From contig CAJTPH010000059.1 of assembly GCA_910578215.1 (NCBI GenBank), positions 4,048-9,783 of the forward strand: a DNA stretch of 5,736 nt. Direction: 5' to 3'. Shown here piece after piece: positions 5,321 through 5,736 of this stretch (the first letter of the stretch is position 1; each line of letters begins with the position of its first letter). The translations under genes and the position numbers were made by a program. The notes beneath the pieces are model-generated. The model was not told where the DNA came from. It saw only the letters and a list, made by a program, of their open reading frames with translations, and made no database searches. Origin of the DNA: an uncultured Acetatifactor sp. (lineage in GTDB: Bacteria; Bacillota; Clostridia; Lachnospirales; Lachnospiraceae).

Positions 5321-5736
5321 TTACAGTTTGATAGATTCGATTACTGCGCCGAGTCCGGCATAGTCTGTCTTTACCGGTTCCAGTTTAAGCAGGGAGGACA
5401 GGGAAATTCCTTTTTGCTCTGGCATCTTCTCATTCAGAACGGATGTAGGCAGCACATAGAAATCCCAATAGTCCAGGTTAAGCAGGGAAATGTCTTTTGT
5501 TTTGGCGGTAAAAAGACAGAATACATACAGGTCACAGTTGCGCTTTGCCTCGGATGAATAAGAGGCGGTAGCATTATCCCAGGCCAGTTTCCTTCCGATG
5601 TCGAAGCGAATCTGAGCAAAGATATTTTCAGGTGTCCAGGCTTGAATGTAAGCGGCAGATTTTACTTCAATCCTGCGTCCGGATGGACTTGTCACGTCAA
5701 ATGGGAGCCAGTTTTCTCGCATTTGCGTGCGGGGGG
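5321..5736 (-). CDS. Small PD-(D/E)xK nuclease-like protein, 5' end possibly outside window
   Basis: From the ATG at 5722 the protein has 133 residues, but the frame stays open to the right edge (PRTQ precedes the Met), and no ribosome binding site is visible before that ATG, so the real start is probably further right. Near the N terminus it has FDVTSPSGRRIEVKSAAYIQ: D9, then E19-V-K21 (E and K codons at 5660-5668), the D...ExK arrangement that binds metal in PD-(D/E)xK nucleases, each on a predicted beta strand. Further on are a hydrophobic strand (CDLYVFCLF, about 63-71) and YWDFYVLPTSVLN (about 85-97). I recall uncharacterised bacterial proteins with a similar IEVKS-(A/S)-AY(I/L)Q core, but no assigned function. 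DNA cleavage is inferred from the motif only. It is the first gene upstream of the integrase and is likely co-translated with it. Alternatives are a Holliday-junction-resolvase-like or a non-catalytic fold member. Confidence 0.7.
   Translation of the reverse strand, partial: PRTQMRENWLPFDVTSPSGRRIEVKSAAYIQAWTPENIFAQIRFDIGRKLAWDNATASYSSEAKRNCDLYVFCLFTAKTKDISLLNLDYWDFYVLPTSVLNEKMPEQKGISLSSLLKLEPVKTDYAGLGAVIESIKL

Larger units (their letters stand above)
4022..5736. mobile_element. Integrase end of an integrated element (phage or conjugative/mobilizable), continuing beyond the right edge
   Basis: Right of the host terminator the orientation flips and a leftward tyrosine recombinase is the outermost gene, with short direct repeats between it and the host gene, as at the ends of temperate phages and Tn916-like elements. 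The left junction must lie between the terminator (4021) and the integrase 3' end, probably before the repeats at 4099. No duplicated core site can be identified because the other end is not in the window. No structural, conjugation or regulatory genes are visible, so the element type is undecided, and it could also be a degenerate remnant. Confidence 0.6.

Noticed and set aside
5723..5736. G-run at the right edge as a possible sequencing or assembly artefact
   Set aside because: The minus-strand frame stays open through it and yields a plausible continuation (PRTQ before the Met), so there is no sign of an error.

Overview
The window looks like a chromosomal piece of a Clostridia-type Bacillota genome, most likely Lachnospiraceae. 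The evidence is strong AGGAGG-type ribosome binding sites, AT-rich gaps between moderately GC-rich genes, and the gene families present: a clostridial-style topoisomerase III, an orphan GlmU-like acyltransferase, a NifU-like scaffold paired with a GGGtGRT protein, and a Tn916/phage-style integrase. The assignment rests on gene content and recalled family resemblance, not on a database search.

Layout. Positions 1-1293 hold the 3' part of a type IA topoisomerase (topB-like); its start lies left of the window. A 221-residue left-handed beta-helix protein (1315-1980) follows 21 bases later and is probably co-transcribed. A 178-base AT-rich gap then leads to a second rightward unit: a NifU-like Fe-S scaffold protein (2159-2851) and, 86 bases on, a 336-residue GGGtGRT protein (2938-3948). 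This unit ends in a textbook rho-independent terminator (3984-4021).

Right of the terminator the gene orientation flips. Three direct copies of AGGTAACA (4099-4131) lie outside the 3' end of a leftward tyrosine recombinase (4177-5307), whose stop codon sits inside a second hairpin. Upstream of the integrase, with the stop codon abutting the integrase ribosome binding site, is a small protein with a D...ExK signature (5321 to the right edge) resembling PD-(D/E)xK nucleases. I read 4022-5736 as the integrase end of an integrated element that continues beyond the right edge. Its insertion point is the spacer just after the GGGtGRT terminator.

How the genes relate. The best candidate for an undescribed system is the scaffold + GGGtGRT pair. 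Fe-S scaffolds normally sit with a cysteine desulfurase or with their client, and here the only partner is a cysteine-rich protein of unknown function. The second candidate is the integrase-coupled putative nuclease, which may be cargo or a helper of the mobile element. The topoisomerase and the acyltransferase look like ordinary host genes.
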